Positions 32,612-41,678 of a DNA stretch of 58,739 bases are shown piece by piece. Below the pieces are notes generated by a model. It worked only from the letters and a program-made list of their open reading frames with translations, had not been told where the DNA came from and searched no databases. Source of the stretch: an uncultured Oscillospiraceae bacterium (GTDB lineage: Bacteria > Bacillota > Clostridia > Oscillospirales > Oscillospiraceae); the NCBI GenBank assembly GCA_910589085.1, contig CAJUSG010000002.1, positions 66,609 through 125,347 on the forward strand, in the 5' to 3' direction. The stretch's first letter is position 1, and each line of letters starts with the position of its first letter. The position numbers and the translations under genes were made by a program.

Positions 32612-33465
32612 CCAAAACCGTGAATAAGCCAGTCTCCGTAAAGAAGACGATCCTGCGCCTGCTGCTCTACTTTGTGGTGCTGGACGTGTGCGTCATCACC
32701 CTGTACCCCTACTTCGCCATGCTGTGCACCGCCTTGAAGAGCCGCGAGGAGATCTTCTCCACGGCCGGAACCGTTCTGCCCATCACCGCCCTGTGGTCCA
32801 ACTTTATCGACATCTGGAGCCGGGCCCCCATGGCCAAGTACATGCTCAACTCCTTCCTGATCGCCGGCGGCTCCACCGTCATCGCCATGCTGTGCGGCAT
32901 CCCCGCCGCCTACGCCCTGGCCCGGATGAAGTTCAGGGGACAGACCGCCTTTCTGGGCTTCGTCATCGTCTCCCAGATGTTCGCCCCGGTGGTGCTGCTC
33001 ATCGGCATCTATCAGGTCATGCAGGTCCTGCATTTGACCGACAGCATCCTGGGCCTGATCTTTATCAACGCCGCCTTCAATCAGGCCTTCACTATCTGGC
33101 TGCTGCGGGGCACCTTTATGGGCATCTCCGCCGAGATGGAACAGGCCGCCACCATCGACGGCTGCACCCGGGTGCAGTCCATGATGCGGGTGCTGCTCCC
33201 CGTGGCCGCCCCCGGCATCGTCACCACCCTGATCTTTATCTTTATCAACGCCTGGAATGAGTACACCGTGGCCCTGTGTCTCATCTCCACCGACACCCTC
33301 AAGCCCCTCACCGTGGGCATCAATATCTTCAACGGCTACAACATCATCGAGTGGCAGTACCTCTTCGCCGCCTCCATCTTCGCCATTATCCCCGTGGTCA
33401 TCCTGTTTATGTGCATTGAAAAGAACCTCGTCAGCGGTCTGGCCTCCGGCGGCGTGAAGGGCTGA
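32608..33465 (+). CDS. Sugar ABC transporter permease, MalG-type
   Basis: A 285-residue permease with six membrane helices. The EAA loop is MEQAATIDGCTRVQSMMRVL. The N-terminal LYPYFAMLCTALKS and C-terminal INAWNEYTVALCLI are characteristic of MalG-type subunits. Start GTG overlaps the stop of the MalF-type gene, so the two are translationally coupled in equal amounts. It is the last gene of the importer operon; nagB begins 76 bp later with its own -10 element. Confidence 0.93.
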   Translation: MTKTVNKPVSVKKTILRLLLYFVVLDVCVITLYPYFAMLCTALKSREEIFSTAGTVLPITALWSNFIDIWSRAPMAKYMLNSFLIAGGSTVIAMLCGIPAAYALARMKFRGQTAFLGFVIVSQMFAPVVLLIGIYQVMQVLHLTDSILGLIFINAAFNQAFTIWLLRGTFMGISAEMEQAATIDGCTRVQSMMRVLLPVAAPGIVTTLIFIFINAWNEYTVALCLISTDTLKPLTVGINIFNGYNIIEWQYLFAASIFAIIPVVILFMCIEKNLVSGLASGGVKG

Positions 33466-33502
33466 CGCCCGTCAAAAATTGATCGATTTTCCTCCTCTCT
33501 TG

Positions 33503-33511
33503 TGGTATAAT
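33503..33511 (+). promoter_or_regulatory. Extended -10 promoter for nagBA
   Basis: TGG-TATAAT is an extended -10 element, about 30 bp upstream of the nagB start codon. The nearest -35-like sequence (TTGATC) is 21 bp away, too far for standard spacing, so an extended -10 or activator-dependent promoter is likely. Confidence 0.6.
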
Positions 33512-33541
33512 GCTTTCAGATTATTAAAAAGGAGTTTTTTC

Positions 33542-34294
33542 ATGCGAATTTACATGGAAAAGGACTACGAGGCCATGAGCCGCCGCGCCGCTCAGGTCAT
33601 CGCCGCCGAGATCACCCACAATCCCGCCTGCGTGCTGGGGCTGGCTACCGGTTCCACCCCCGTGGGGGCCTACCGGTATCTGGCCGACTGGTACAGGCAG
33701 GGCCAGCTCAGCTTCAAGGAGGTCCGCAGCGTAAATCTGGACGAGTACAAGGGCCTGGCCCCCGACCACGACCAGAGCTACCGCTACTTCATGCAGCACA
33801 ACCTCTTCAACCATGTGGACATCCTGCCCGAGAACACTCAGGTGCCTGACGGCCTGGCCCCTGACCCCGCCGGGGAGTGCGCCCGGTACGATGCGTATAT
33901 CCGCTCCCTGGGCTACGCCCACCTGCAGCTGCTGGGCCTGGGCCGCAACGGCCACATCGGCTTCAACGAGCCGGGCGACTCCTTCGTCAAGGAGACCCAT
34001 GTGGTGGACCTGACCCAGAGCACCATCGACGCAAACGCCCGCTTCTTCGCCTCCGCCGACGACGTGCCCCGCCAGGCCCTGACTATGGGCATCGGCTGCA
34101 TTATGGCCGCCCGCCGGGTGCTGGTGGTGGCCAGCGGCGCCGACAAGGCCGACGCGGTGTACAATACCGTCTGCGGGCCCATCGTTCCCGGCTGTCCCGG
34201 TTCCATCCTCCAGCTCCACCCCGACGTGGTGCTGGTGGCCGACGAGGCGGCCCTGAGCAAAGTGACCGCCGCGGGGGTGCCCGTATGCGGATAA
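33542..34294 (+). CDS. nagB: Glucosamine-6-phosphate deaminase
   Basis: A 250-residue enzyme converting GlcN6P to fructose 6-phosphate and ammonia, linking amino sugars to glycolysis. Motifs: GLATGSTPVGAYRYL (phosphate loop), VNLDEYKGL (catalytic Asp), LLGLGRNGHIGFNEP (catalytic His) and the substrate helix TMGIGCIMAAR. Slightly shorter than E. coli NagB and without an extended allosteric tail, as in Firmicutes enzymes. AAGGAG precedes the ATG. The end overlaps nagA by 10 bp. Confidence 0.96.
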   Translation: MRIYMEKDYEAMSRRAAQVIAAEITHNPACVLGLATGSTPVGAYRYLADWYRQGQLSFKEVRSVNLDEYKGLAPDHDQSYRYFMQHNLFNHVDILPENTQVPDGLAPDPAGECARYDAYIRSLGYAHLQLLGLGRNGHIGFNEPGDSFVKETHVVDLTQSTIDANARFFASADDVPRQALTMGIGCIMAARRVLVVASGADKADAVYNTVCGPIVPGCPGSILQLHPDVVLVADEAALSKVTAAGVPVCG

Positions 34295-35412
34295 GCGGCG
34301 GACAGGTATTCGACCTGAGGCAGGGCTTTGTTCAGCGGGACGTCTGCACCGACGGCCCCCTTCTGGCTGAGACCAGCGGCGACAGCGTTCTCCTGGACGC
34401 CTCCGGATGCTATGTGATCCCTGGGCTGGTGGACGTCCATTTTCACGGCTGCGTGGGAGAGGATTTTTCCGACGCAACTCCAGACGGCCTGCAAAAAATC
34501 GCGGACTTTGAGCTGTCCCAGGGGGTCACCTATATCTGCCCCGCCGGCATGACCCTGCCCGAGGACCAGCTCACCGCCATCTGCAAAAACACCGCCGCCC
34601 ACCGGGCCAAAAATCCCGGCGGCGCCGAGGTGGTGGGCGTCCACCTGGAGGGGCCCTTCCTGTGCATGTCCAAAAAGGGCGCCCAAAATGGGGACTATCT
34701 CCACAATCCCGACATTCCCATGCTCCGGCGCCTTCAGGAGGCGGCTCAGGGCTGCGTGAAGCTGGTTACCCTGGCCCCCGAACAGCCCGGCGCTATGGAG
34801 TTCATCAAAGCCGCCGGGGAGATGGGCATCGCCGTCTCGGTGGGACACACCGCCGCCGACTACGACACCGCCAAGGCCGCCTTTGAGGCCGGCGCGAACC
34901 ATGTCACCCACACCTACAACGGTATGCCCGGCCTGCACCACCGCGAGCCCTCCGTCATCGGCGCGGCCTACGAGGTCCCCGGCGTCCTGCCCGAGCTGAT
35001 CTGTGACGGGGTCCACATCCACGGCTCCGTGGTCCGCCTCACCTTCGGCCTCTTCGGCGGGGAGCGGATGATCCTGATCTCCGACTCCCTCCGGGCCACC
35101 GGTATGCCCGACGGAGAGTACCCCTTCGGCGGACAGATGATTGAGCTCCACGGAAACAGGGCCACCATCCTCGGCCACCCGGAGACCCTGGCCGGCTCGG
35201 TCACCAGCCTGATGGGCTGCCTGCGCCAGGCGGTGTCCTTCGGCATCCCCCTGGCCGACGCAGTCCGGGCCTGCACCTTCAACCCCGCCAGGTCCATCGG
35301 CATTGACGGCCGGACCGGCTCCCTGGACACCGGCAAGGAGGCCAGCATCGTGCTGCTGGATGAAAAGGACTTGTCTGTTAAGGCAATTATCTTTAAGGGG
35401 CAGAAGGTGTAA
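34285..35412 (+). CDS. nagA: N-acetylglucosamine-6-phosphate deacetylase
   Basis: A 375-residue amidohydrolase that deacetylates GlcNAc6P ahead of NagB. Metal and catalytic residues are in VDVHFHG (His-x-His), VHLEGPFL (Glu), VGHTAADY and HTYNGM (His), and LISDSLRATG (catalytic Asp). The start ATG lies inside nagB, implying translational coupling. The presence of both enzymes next to the importer indicates that GlcNAc or GlcNAc-containing sugars, such as host mucin or milk glycan components, can feed central metabolism. Confidence 0.95.
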   Translation: MRISGGQVFDLRQGFVQRDVCTDGPLLAETSGDSVLLDASGCYVIPGLVDVHFHGCVGEDFSDATPDGLQKIADFELSQGVTYICPAGMTLPEDQLTAICKNTAAHRAKNPGGAEVVGVHLEGPFLCMSKKGAQNGDYLHNPDIPMLRRLQEAAQGCVKLVTLAPEQPGAMEFIKAAGEMGIAVSVGHTAADYDTAKAAFEAGANHVTHTYNGMPGLHHREPSVIGAAYEVPGVLPELICDGVHIHGSVVRLTFGLFGGERMILISDSLRATGMPDGEYPFGGQMIELHGNRATILGHPETLAGSVTSLMGCLRQAVSFGIPLADAVRACTFNPARSIGIDGRTGSLDTGKEASIVLLDEKDLSVKAIIFKGQKV

Positions 35413-35736
35413 CATTATGCAGGGCAAGGGTTCTGTCCTTGCCTCCTGCCAGAGGCAAAACCTGTTTCAGGCAAGGGCAAAGCCCTTGCCCTACATGACG
35501 GAACAGGTTCATGCCGCCCCCCCGTTGGAACGGGCGGCCCGTCCGCCTTTCCAAATATAATCCAAGGGCCGGTACGCTACTCCATCACTATAGCGCCCGG
35601 CACCAAACAAAAGGAGGAAAAAACCGCCGCGGCTTGCGGTGCGGCAGTGTGGAGACCTGTCGTAAAGTTCCCGGAGGTTCTGCTCCCCCGGGACGAGGTG
35701 GAGCCGGCGGAGGCCGCCCCATCAAAGCCGAACGTT
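35413..35736. other. Long intergenic leader with family C repeat ahead of the MsmX-like gene
   Basis: Holds the family C element, an isolated TATAAT (35556-35561) without a matching -35, and AAAGGAGG at 35610-35617 followed by no usable start codon within normal spacing. A short palindrome (CCGCCGCGG, then GCGGTGCGG) follows. I see no supported gene before the ATPase. The frame is open upstream of its start, so an N-terminal extension beginning at GTG 35698 cannot be excluded. Confidence 0.4.
35418..35496. repeat. Family C repeat element
   Basis: TGCAGGGCAAGGG at one end and CAAAGCCCTTGCCCTACAT at the other are complementary (GGGCAAGGG/CCCTTGCCC), with a variable centre. Similar elements are at 44264 and 51399. 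Confidence 0.7.
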
Positions 35737-36927
<1,191 letters not shown>

Positions 36928-36944
36928 TCCTTCCTCCCCGACGC

Positions 36945-36980
36945 AAAACCCCCGCCTTTGATGGAAAGGCGGGGGTTTTC
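36945..36980. terminator. Bidirectional intrinsic terminator
   Basis: AAAACCCCCGCCTTT / AAAGGCGGGGGTTTT with a five-base loop, between the convergent ATPase and potCD genes, with T tracts in both directions. Confidence 0.92.
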
Positions 36981-36981
36981 T

Positions 36982-38994
36982 TTATTCGGTTCCCAGCTGG
37001 GTCCAAAGATTCTTGTAAAGGCTCAGCGTCTCCGGGGGCAGGTTGAGGTAGGCCTCGCACCGCTCCAGGGTCTCCGGCGGGGCGGCCATGATCTCATAGA
37101 CCGACCGGTCCAGCTCCTCGCCGTAGAGCTCCTCATAGTAGGCGGGGTACTGTTCCAGGGCCTCCCGGTTGGGGGAGGCGTACCAGATATAGTCCATGTT
37201 GGCCAGGTTGGCCTCGGTGGAGGCGATGAAGTTGATCCACATGTGGGCCTCCCGCTGGTGAGGGGCGTCCTTCAGCATACACATGGCGTCCACAAACCAG
37301 TTGGAGCCCTCCTCCGGGATGACAAAGGCCAGGTCTACCCCCTCCGCCTGGTTGTCCACCATGGACAGGTAGTCGCCGGCGTAGTAGGTGGCGATGGCGG
37401 CGTTGCCCCCCTCCATCTTTAAAAAGATTTCGTCCATCACCCGGCCCTGAAATACACCCCGGCGGTTGGCGTCGGCCACCAGTGCAAAGGCCTCCCTGAT
37501 CTCCGCCTCGTCGGTGGTGTTCACCGAGTAGCCCAGGCAGAGCAGGGCCTCGCCGATGGCGTCCCTGGAGTTGTTGATGAGCAGCACATTTCCGGCGTAT
37601 TTGCCGTCGTACAGCGCACTCCAGCTGGTGATCTCCTCGTCCACCATGGCGGTGTTGTAGATGATCCCCAGGGTGCCCCAGGTGTAGGGGACGGTATAGC
37701 GGTTGTCCGGGTCGTAGGACAGATTTTTAAAGCGGTCGTCGATGAGGGAGAAGTTGGGGATCTGACTGTAGTCCAGGGGCTCCAGCATGTCCTCGGCAAT
37801 GAGGCGGCCGATCATATAGTCCGAGGGGACGATCACGTCGTAGTCCGCGCCGCCGCTCTTCAGCAGGGAGTACAGGGCCTCGTTGCTCTCGGCGGTCTGG
37901 TAGTTTACCCGGATGCCGGTGGCCTCCTCGAACTGGGTGATAAGCTCCTCGTCGATGTACTCCCCCCAGGAGCAGACATTGACCACCGGCCGGGAGCCGG
38001 TTGCATAGCTGAGAAAGCCCACCGACGCGATAAAGACGCAGGCCAGCGCCCCGGCCAGCCCCCGGCGGGCCCAGAGATACCGGGGCTCGGCGAATTTCTG
38101 CCGGGCCCTCTCCAGGGCGGTGGGCTTCCGGGCCGCGCCCAGCCGCTCCCGGGCCTCCTGCCGCACCTCCTTGATGTTGGACAGCACCAGCAGCACCAGC
38201 ACCGACAGGAACAGCAGGGTGGAGATGGCGTTGACCTCCGGGGTGACCCGCTTCTTGGTCATGCCGTAGATGGTCATGGCCAGGGTGGAGCTGGCCGAGC
38301 CGGCGGTGAAGTAGGAGATGATGAAGTCGTCGATGGACATGGTGAAGGCGATGAGGGCGCCGGAGACGATGCCCGGCTTGATCTCGGGCAGCATCACCTT
38401 CCAGAAGGCCTGCATCCAGGTGCAGCCCAGGTCCTGAGCCGCGTCCATCAGGTTGCGGTCCATCTGCCGCAGCTTGGGGGCCACGTTGAGAATCACATAG
38501 GGGATGTTGAAGGTCACGTGGGCCAGCAGCAGGGTGCCGAAGCCCAGTACCAGCCGGTCGGGCAGCTCCACCGCGCTCTGGATGGAGTTGAACCACCGGG
38601 CGAAGGTCCCCCACCCCTGGAAGAAGGCCACGAAAAACAGGCACAGGGAGACACCGGTGACAATATCCGCATTCATCATGGGGATGTTGTTCACCGTGAG
38701 CAGGGCCTCCCGCCGCCGCCGGCCCAGGCTGTACAGCCCAATGGCGGCGAAGGTGCCCGCCGCCGTGGCAATAGCGGTGGCCAGGAGGGAGACCAGCAGG
38801 GTGGTGTAGACGCTCTCCATAATCAGCCGGTTCCGGAACAGCTGGCCGTACCAGTGGAGGGAAAAGCCCTTCCATACGGCGCTGGAGTCCCCGGCGTTGA
38901 AGGAGAAAATAATAAGCAGGAGGATGGGGGCGTATAAAAAGAGGAACATCAGGCCGATGCAAATACGGCTGCCAAGGCGGTTGGAGTTCTTCAT
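36982..38994 (-). CDS. Spermidine/putrescine ABC transporter permease fused to its substrate-binding protein (PotC-PotD)
   Basis: A 670-residue fusion. Residues 1-275 form a PotC-type permease with six helices and EAA loop DAAQDLGCTWMQAFWKVMLP (about 184-203). A charged linker (about 278-310) leads to a further helix (about 312-332) that would carry the chain across the membrane. It is followed by a PotD-type binding domain starting VNVCSWGEYIDEELITQFEE. The binding protein is thus tethered rather than lipid-anchored. GGAGGG precedes the ATG. The PotB gene ends 115 bp upstream, with a family A repeat between them. Such PotCD fusions are known in several Firmicutes. Confidence 0.92.
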   Translation of the reverse strand: MKNSNRLGSRICIGLMFLFLYAPILLLIIFSFNAGDSSAVWKGFSLHWYGQLFRNRLIMESVYTTLLVSLLATAIATAAGTFAAIGLYSLGRRRREALLTVNNIPMMNADIVTGVSLCLFFVAFFQGWGTFARWFNSIQSAVELPDRLVLGFGTLLLAHVTFNIPYVILNVAPKLRQMDRNLMDAAQDLGCTWMQAFWKVMLPEIKPGIVSGALIAFTMSIDDFIISYFTAGSASSTLAMTIYGMTKKRVTPEVNAISTLLFLSVLVLLVLSNIKEVRQEARERLGAARKPTALERARQKFAEPRYLWARRGLAGALACVFIASVGFLSYATGSRPVVNVCSWGEYIDEELITQFEEATGIRVNYQTAESNEALYSLLKSGGADYDVIVPSDYMIGRLIAEDMLEPLDYSQIPNFSLIDDRFKNLSYDPDNRYTVPYTWGTLGIIYNTAMVDEEITSWSALYDGKYAGNVLLINNSRDAIGEALLCLGYSVNTTDEAEIREAFALVADANRRGVFQGRVMDEIFLKMEGGNAAIATYYAGDYLSMVDNQAEGVDLAFVIPEEGSNWFVDAMCMLKDAPHQREAHMWINFIASTEANLANMDYIWYASPNREALEQYPAYYEELYGEELDRSVYEIMAAPPETLERCEAYLNLPPETLSLYKNLWTQLGTE

Positions 38995-39010
38995 AAGCAG
39001 ACCCTCCTCT

Positions 39011-39083
39011 GTAGGGCGTGACGACCCCGGCGCGCCGAAATCAGGAGTCCCCCGGCGCGGCGGGCCGAGTCGTCCCGCCCTAC
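39011..39083. repeat. Family A REP-like palindromic element
   Basis: GTAGGGCGTGACGACCCCGG to CCGAGTCGTCCCGCCCTAC, located between potB and potCD within the pot operon. Confidence 0.8.
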
Positions 39084-39109
39084 ATACGCGGCGTTCCAAA
39101 CAACATAGA

Positions 39110-39946
39110 TCATAGCATCACCGCCTGTTCTTCACCCTCGCCAAAGTGGTTCATGACCACCATGCAGACCACAACGATGACCATCATCACCATGGAGATG
39201 GCCGCACCCAGGTGGGGGTCGTAGGCTCCGCCCAGGAACTGCTGCTCGATGAGGTCGCCCAGCATCAGCTGCGTGCCGCCCCCCAGCAGGCGGGAGATGG
39301 CAAAGGTGGACACCGAGGGTACGAACACCATAGTCACCCCGGACAGCACCCCGGGCAGGGACAGGGGCAGAATCACCTTTCGGAACACCCGTCGGCTGTC
39401 CGCTCCCAGGTCCCGGGCGGCCTCCAGCAGGGAGTGGTCCAGCTTGAGGATCACCGAGTAGACGGGCAGGATCATAAAGGGCAGGTAGTTGTACACCATG
39501 CCCAGCACCACCGCCCCCGAGGTGCCGATCATGGGGACGTACTCCACCCCCAGCAGGTCCAGCAGGCCAATGGCTCGGAACAGCTGGTTAAGAAGTCCGT
39601 TGTTCTCCAGGATGGACATCCAGGAGTAGGTCCGCAGGAGGAAGTTCATCCACATGGGCAGCATAATCAGGGCCATGGCCACCCGCTGGAAGCCGGGGCC
39701 CTCGTGGGCCATCCAGTAGGACACCGGGTAGCCGATGAGCAGGCAGATCAGGGTGGCGACCAGGGCCAGCCGGAAGGAGCGGAGAAAGACGGAGGTGTAG
39801 GCCCCCATCTCGGCGAAGTTCTCCAGGGTGCCCTGAAACTCTGCGGTGGTGAAGGCGTAGACCACCATAATCAATATGGGGATGACCACCATCAGCGCCA
39901 TCCACCCCACATAGGGGACGGCAAACCAGGACAGCTTATTCTTCAT
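39110..39946 (-). CDS. potB: Spermidine/putrescine ABC transporter permease PotB
   Basis: A 278-residue permease with six helices and EAA loop LLEAARDLGADSRRVFRKVI. The start MKNKLSWFAVPYVGWMALMV lies 11 bp inside the end of potA, so the two are coupled. GYPVSYWMAH and LPMWMNFLLRTYSWM are strongly conserved in PotB. It pairs with the PotC half of the fusion downstream to form the channel for polyamines. Confidence 0.93.
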   Translation of the reverse strand: MKNKLSWFAVPYVGWMALMVVIPILIMVVYAFTTAEFQGTLENFAEMGAYTSVFLRSFRLALVATLICLLIGYPVSYWMAHEGPGFQRVAMALIMLPMWMNFLLRTYSWMSILENNGLLNQLFRAIGLLDLLGVEYVPMIGTSGAVVLGMVYNYLPFMILPVYSVILKLDHSLLEAARDLGADSRRVFRKVILPLSLPGVLSGVTMVFVPSVSTFAISRLLGGGTQLMLGDLIEQQFLGGAYDPHLGAAISMVMMVIVVVCMVVMNHFGEGEEQAVML

Positions 39947-41105
39947 CCCCGCTGTCCTCCTCCTCCGGGTCGAAGCTGGCGTCGCTGATCTCCTCATACT
40001 CCTCGGAGTAGGAGGAGTAGTCGCCGAACATGCCGGAGTACTCGCTCTTCTTCATCACGTGGATGCCGTCGGGGTCGATCTTGATGCCGATGCGGCTGCC
40101 CACCGGGGACAGGTCGGTGGTCTGAATCAGCCACTTGAAGCCGTAGAAGTCAACGATGATATCGTACTGCATCCCCTTGAAGGTGACCGAGGTGACGGTG
40201 CCCTTCAGCTGGCCCTGGTCCTCGGGGACGATGTCCACATCCTCGGGCCGGATGACCACGTCCACCTCCTCGTCCTTGCCGAAGCCGCCGTCCAGACACT
40301 GGAACTTCCGGTTGAAGATCTCCACCACCCCGTCGGAGCGCATGATGCCGTCAATGATGTTGGACTCGCCGATGAAGTCGGCCACAAAGGCGTTGCGCGG
40401 CTCGTTGTAGATGTCCTCGGGGGAGCCGATCTGCTGGATGCGCCCGGCGTCCATCACCACCACCGTGTCGGACATGGCTAGGGCCTCCTCCTGGTCGTGG
40501 GTGACATAGACGAAGGTGATCTCCATGGCCTTTTGGATGCGCTTGAGCTCGTTCTGCATGTCCTTGCGCAGCTTTAAGTCCAGCGCCCCCAGAGGCTCGT
40601 CCAGCAGCAGCACCTTGGGCTGGTTCACCAGCGCCCGGGCGATGGCCACCCGCTGCTGCTGGCCGCCGGACAGCTGGGTGGTCCGCCGCTTCTCGAAGCC
40701 GCGCAGGTTGACAATCTCCAGCATCTCCATCACCCGGCGGTCGATCTCCTCCTCGGGCAGCTTCACCTTCACCCCCGAGGCGTCCGCCTTGGGGATGCGC
40801 AGGCCGAAGGCGATATTCTCGTACACGTTCAGGTGCGGGAACAGGGCGTATTTCTGGAACACCGTGTTGATGGTCCGTTTGTGGGGCGGGACAGCATTAA
40901 TCCTCACCCCGTCGAACAAAACATCTCCAGAGGTGGGCGTCTGAAAACCACCGATGATTCTGAGCGTGGTGGTCTTGCCGCACCCACTGGGTCCGAGCAG
41001 CGTGAGGAATTCCTTATCCTTGATGCTTAAATTGATTTTGTCGAGTACGATATCCTCGTCGAACGCCATAACGCAGTCGGTCAGGCGGATCAACTCCTTG
41101 GACAT
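39936..41105 (-). CDS. potA: Spermidine/putrescine ABC transporter ATPase PotA
   Basis: A 389-residue ATPase. Walker A is GPSGCGKTTT (about 38-47), the signature is LSGGQQQRVAIARA, Walker B is VLLLDEPLGALDLKLR and the H loop is VTHDQEEAL. A C-terminal TOBE-like domain carries VIRPEDVDIV. The last ~35 residues form a strongly acidic, Tyr/Ser-rich tail (SYSEEYEEISD, then FDPEEEDSGDEE) that is longer than usual. GGGGGAGG precedes the ATG. First gene of the potA-potB-potCD operon. Confidence 0.94.
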   Translation of the reverse strand: MSKELIRLTDCVMAFDEDIVLDKINLSIKDKEFLTLLGPSGCGKTTTLRIIGGFQTPTSGDVLFDGVRINAVPPHKRTINTVFQKYALFPHLNVYENIAFGLRIPKADASGVKVKLPEEEIDRRVMEMLEIVNLRGFEKRRTTQLSGGQQQRVAIARALVNQPKVLLLDEPLGALDLKLRKDMQNELKRIQKAMEITFVYVTHDQEEALAMSDTVVVMDAGRIQQIGSPEDIYNEPRNAFVADFIGESNIIDGIMRSDGVVEIFNRKFQCLDGGFGKDEEVDVVIRPEDVDIVPEDQGQLKGTVTSVTFKGMQYDIIVDFYGFKWLIQTTDLSPVGSRIGIKIDPDGIHVMKKSEYSGMFGDYSSYSEEYEEISDASFDPEEEDSGDEE

Positions 41106-41226
41106 GTATCCTCCCCCATTTCTTTTTAAATTACTTTGTCAGCTCCCTCGATTTATTCACCGGGCGGGCCCTCGGTCCAGGGGGGACGTCGGGCGCGTTG
41201 ACCGGCTTTCACGGATAGCGAGATAC

Positions 41227-41255
41227 ACTATAGCGGGTTATGCCTAAAATGTCAA
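41227..41255 (-). promoter_or_regulatory. Promoter of the pot operon
   Basis: Minus strand: TTGACA, 17-bp spacer, TATAGT, about 120 bp upstream of potA. The implied ~115-nt leader is GC-rich and could hold regulatory structure, but I recognise no riboswitch. Confidence 0.82.
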
Positions 41256-41333
41256 TCTTTTTTGACAAAAATCTTGACGGTTTTCCTGCCAATCGCACCG
41301 GCCTGCACCAAGGCAAAACCTGTATGGACCGCC

Positions 41334-41543
41334 CTACCATCTTCTTTTCAAGCCCAAGACAATATCTGCTGATACATGATAGTATTTACACAAGGTTATT
41401 AAGTGCCTGATTGGCAATTCATTTGCGCCACGTTCATACCTGGCGTACATGGTCTGTGACGTCCCCAATATCTCTGCCATTTCTCTCTGCGTCAGGTCGT
41501 GATCTTCCCTCAGCCCTCTTATATAGCTTACATAATATTCCAT
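41334..41543 (-). CDS. Small XRE-family helix-turn-helix regulator
   Basis: A 69-residue DNA-binding protein consisting of almost only the Cro/C1-type domain. LTQREMAEILGTSQTMYARYERG (about 17-39; first 20 residues LTQREMAEILGTSQTMYARY) is the canonical helix-turn-helix, followed by IRHLITLCKYYHVSADIVLGL. AGGGGG lies 6 bp before the ATG. The gene is AT-richer than its neighbours. It is divergent from a lipoprotein gene, and two identical-type 16-bp palindromes lie between them, so it is very probably an autoregulatory repressor of that pair. Confidence 0.88.
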   Translation of the reverse strand: MEYYVSYIRGLREDHDLTQREMAEILGTSQTMYARYERGANELPIRHLITLCKYYHVSADIVLGLKRRW

Positions 41544-41584
41544 AGGCAACCCCCTTTTTGCAGTTCATGCCTAAAGGGTAGCAG

Positions 41585-41600
41585 AGTAAAGATATTTACT
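41585..41600. promoter_or_regulatory. Operator 1 of the XRE regulator (candidate)
   Basis: AGTAAAGATATTTACT: perfect half-sites AGTAAA-N4-TTTACT. It lies 42 bp upstream of the XRE start codon and 25 bp centre-to-centre from operator 2. Confidence 0.7.
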
Positions 41601-41601
41601 A

Positions 41602-41630
41602 TTGACTTTAGTAAAAATTTTTACTAGAAT
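41602..41630 (+). promoter_or_regulatory. Promoter of the AT-rich lipoprotein gene
   Basis: TTGACT, a 17-bp spacer and TAGAAT. Operator 2 lies entirely within the spacer and first base of the -10, so bound repressor would exclude RNA polymerase. Confidence 0.75.
41610..41625. promoter_or_regulatory. Operator 2 of the XRE regulator (candidate)
   Basis: AGTAAAAATTTTTACT: the same AGTAAA-N4-TTTACT palindrome as operator 1, with a different centre. Confidence 0.7.
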
Positions 41631-41678
41631 ATGTTTTGTATCCCAGCATAACAACAAAATCAGACGGAGGTTGACACT

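Noticed and set aside
41106..41226. Riboswitch in the long potA leader
   Set aside because: The leader is GC-rich but has no recognisable conserved riboswitch core, and polyamine riboswitches are not established.
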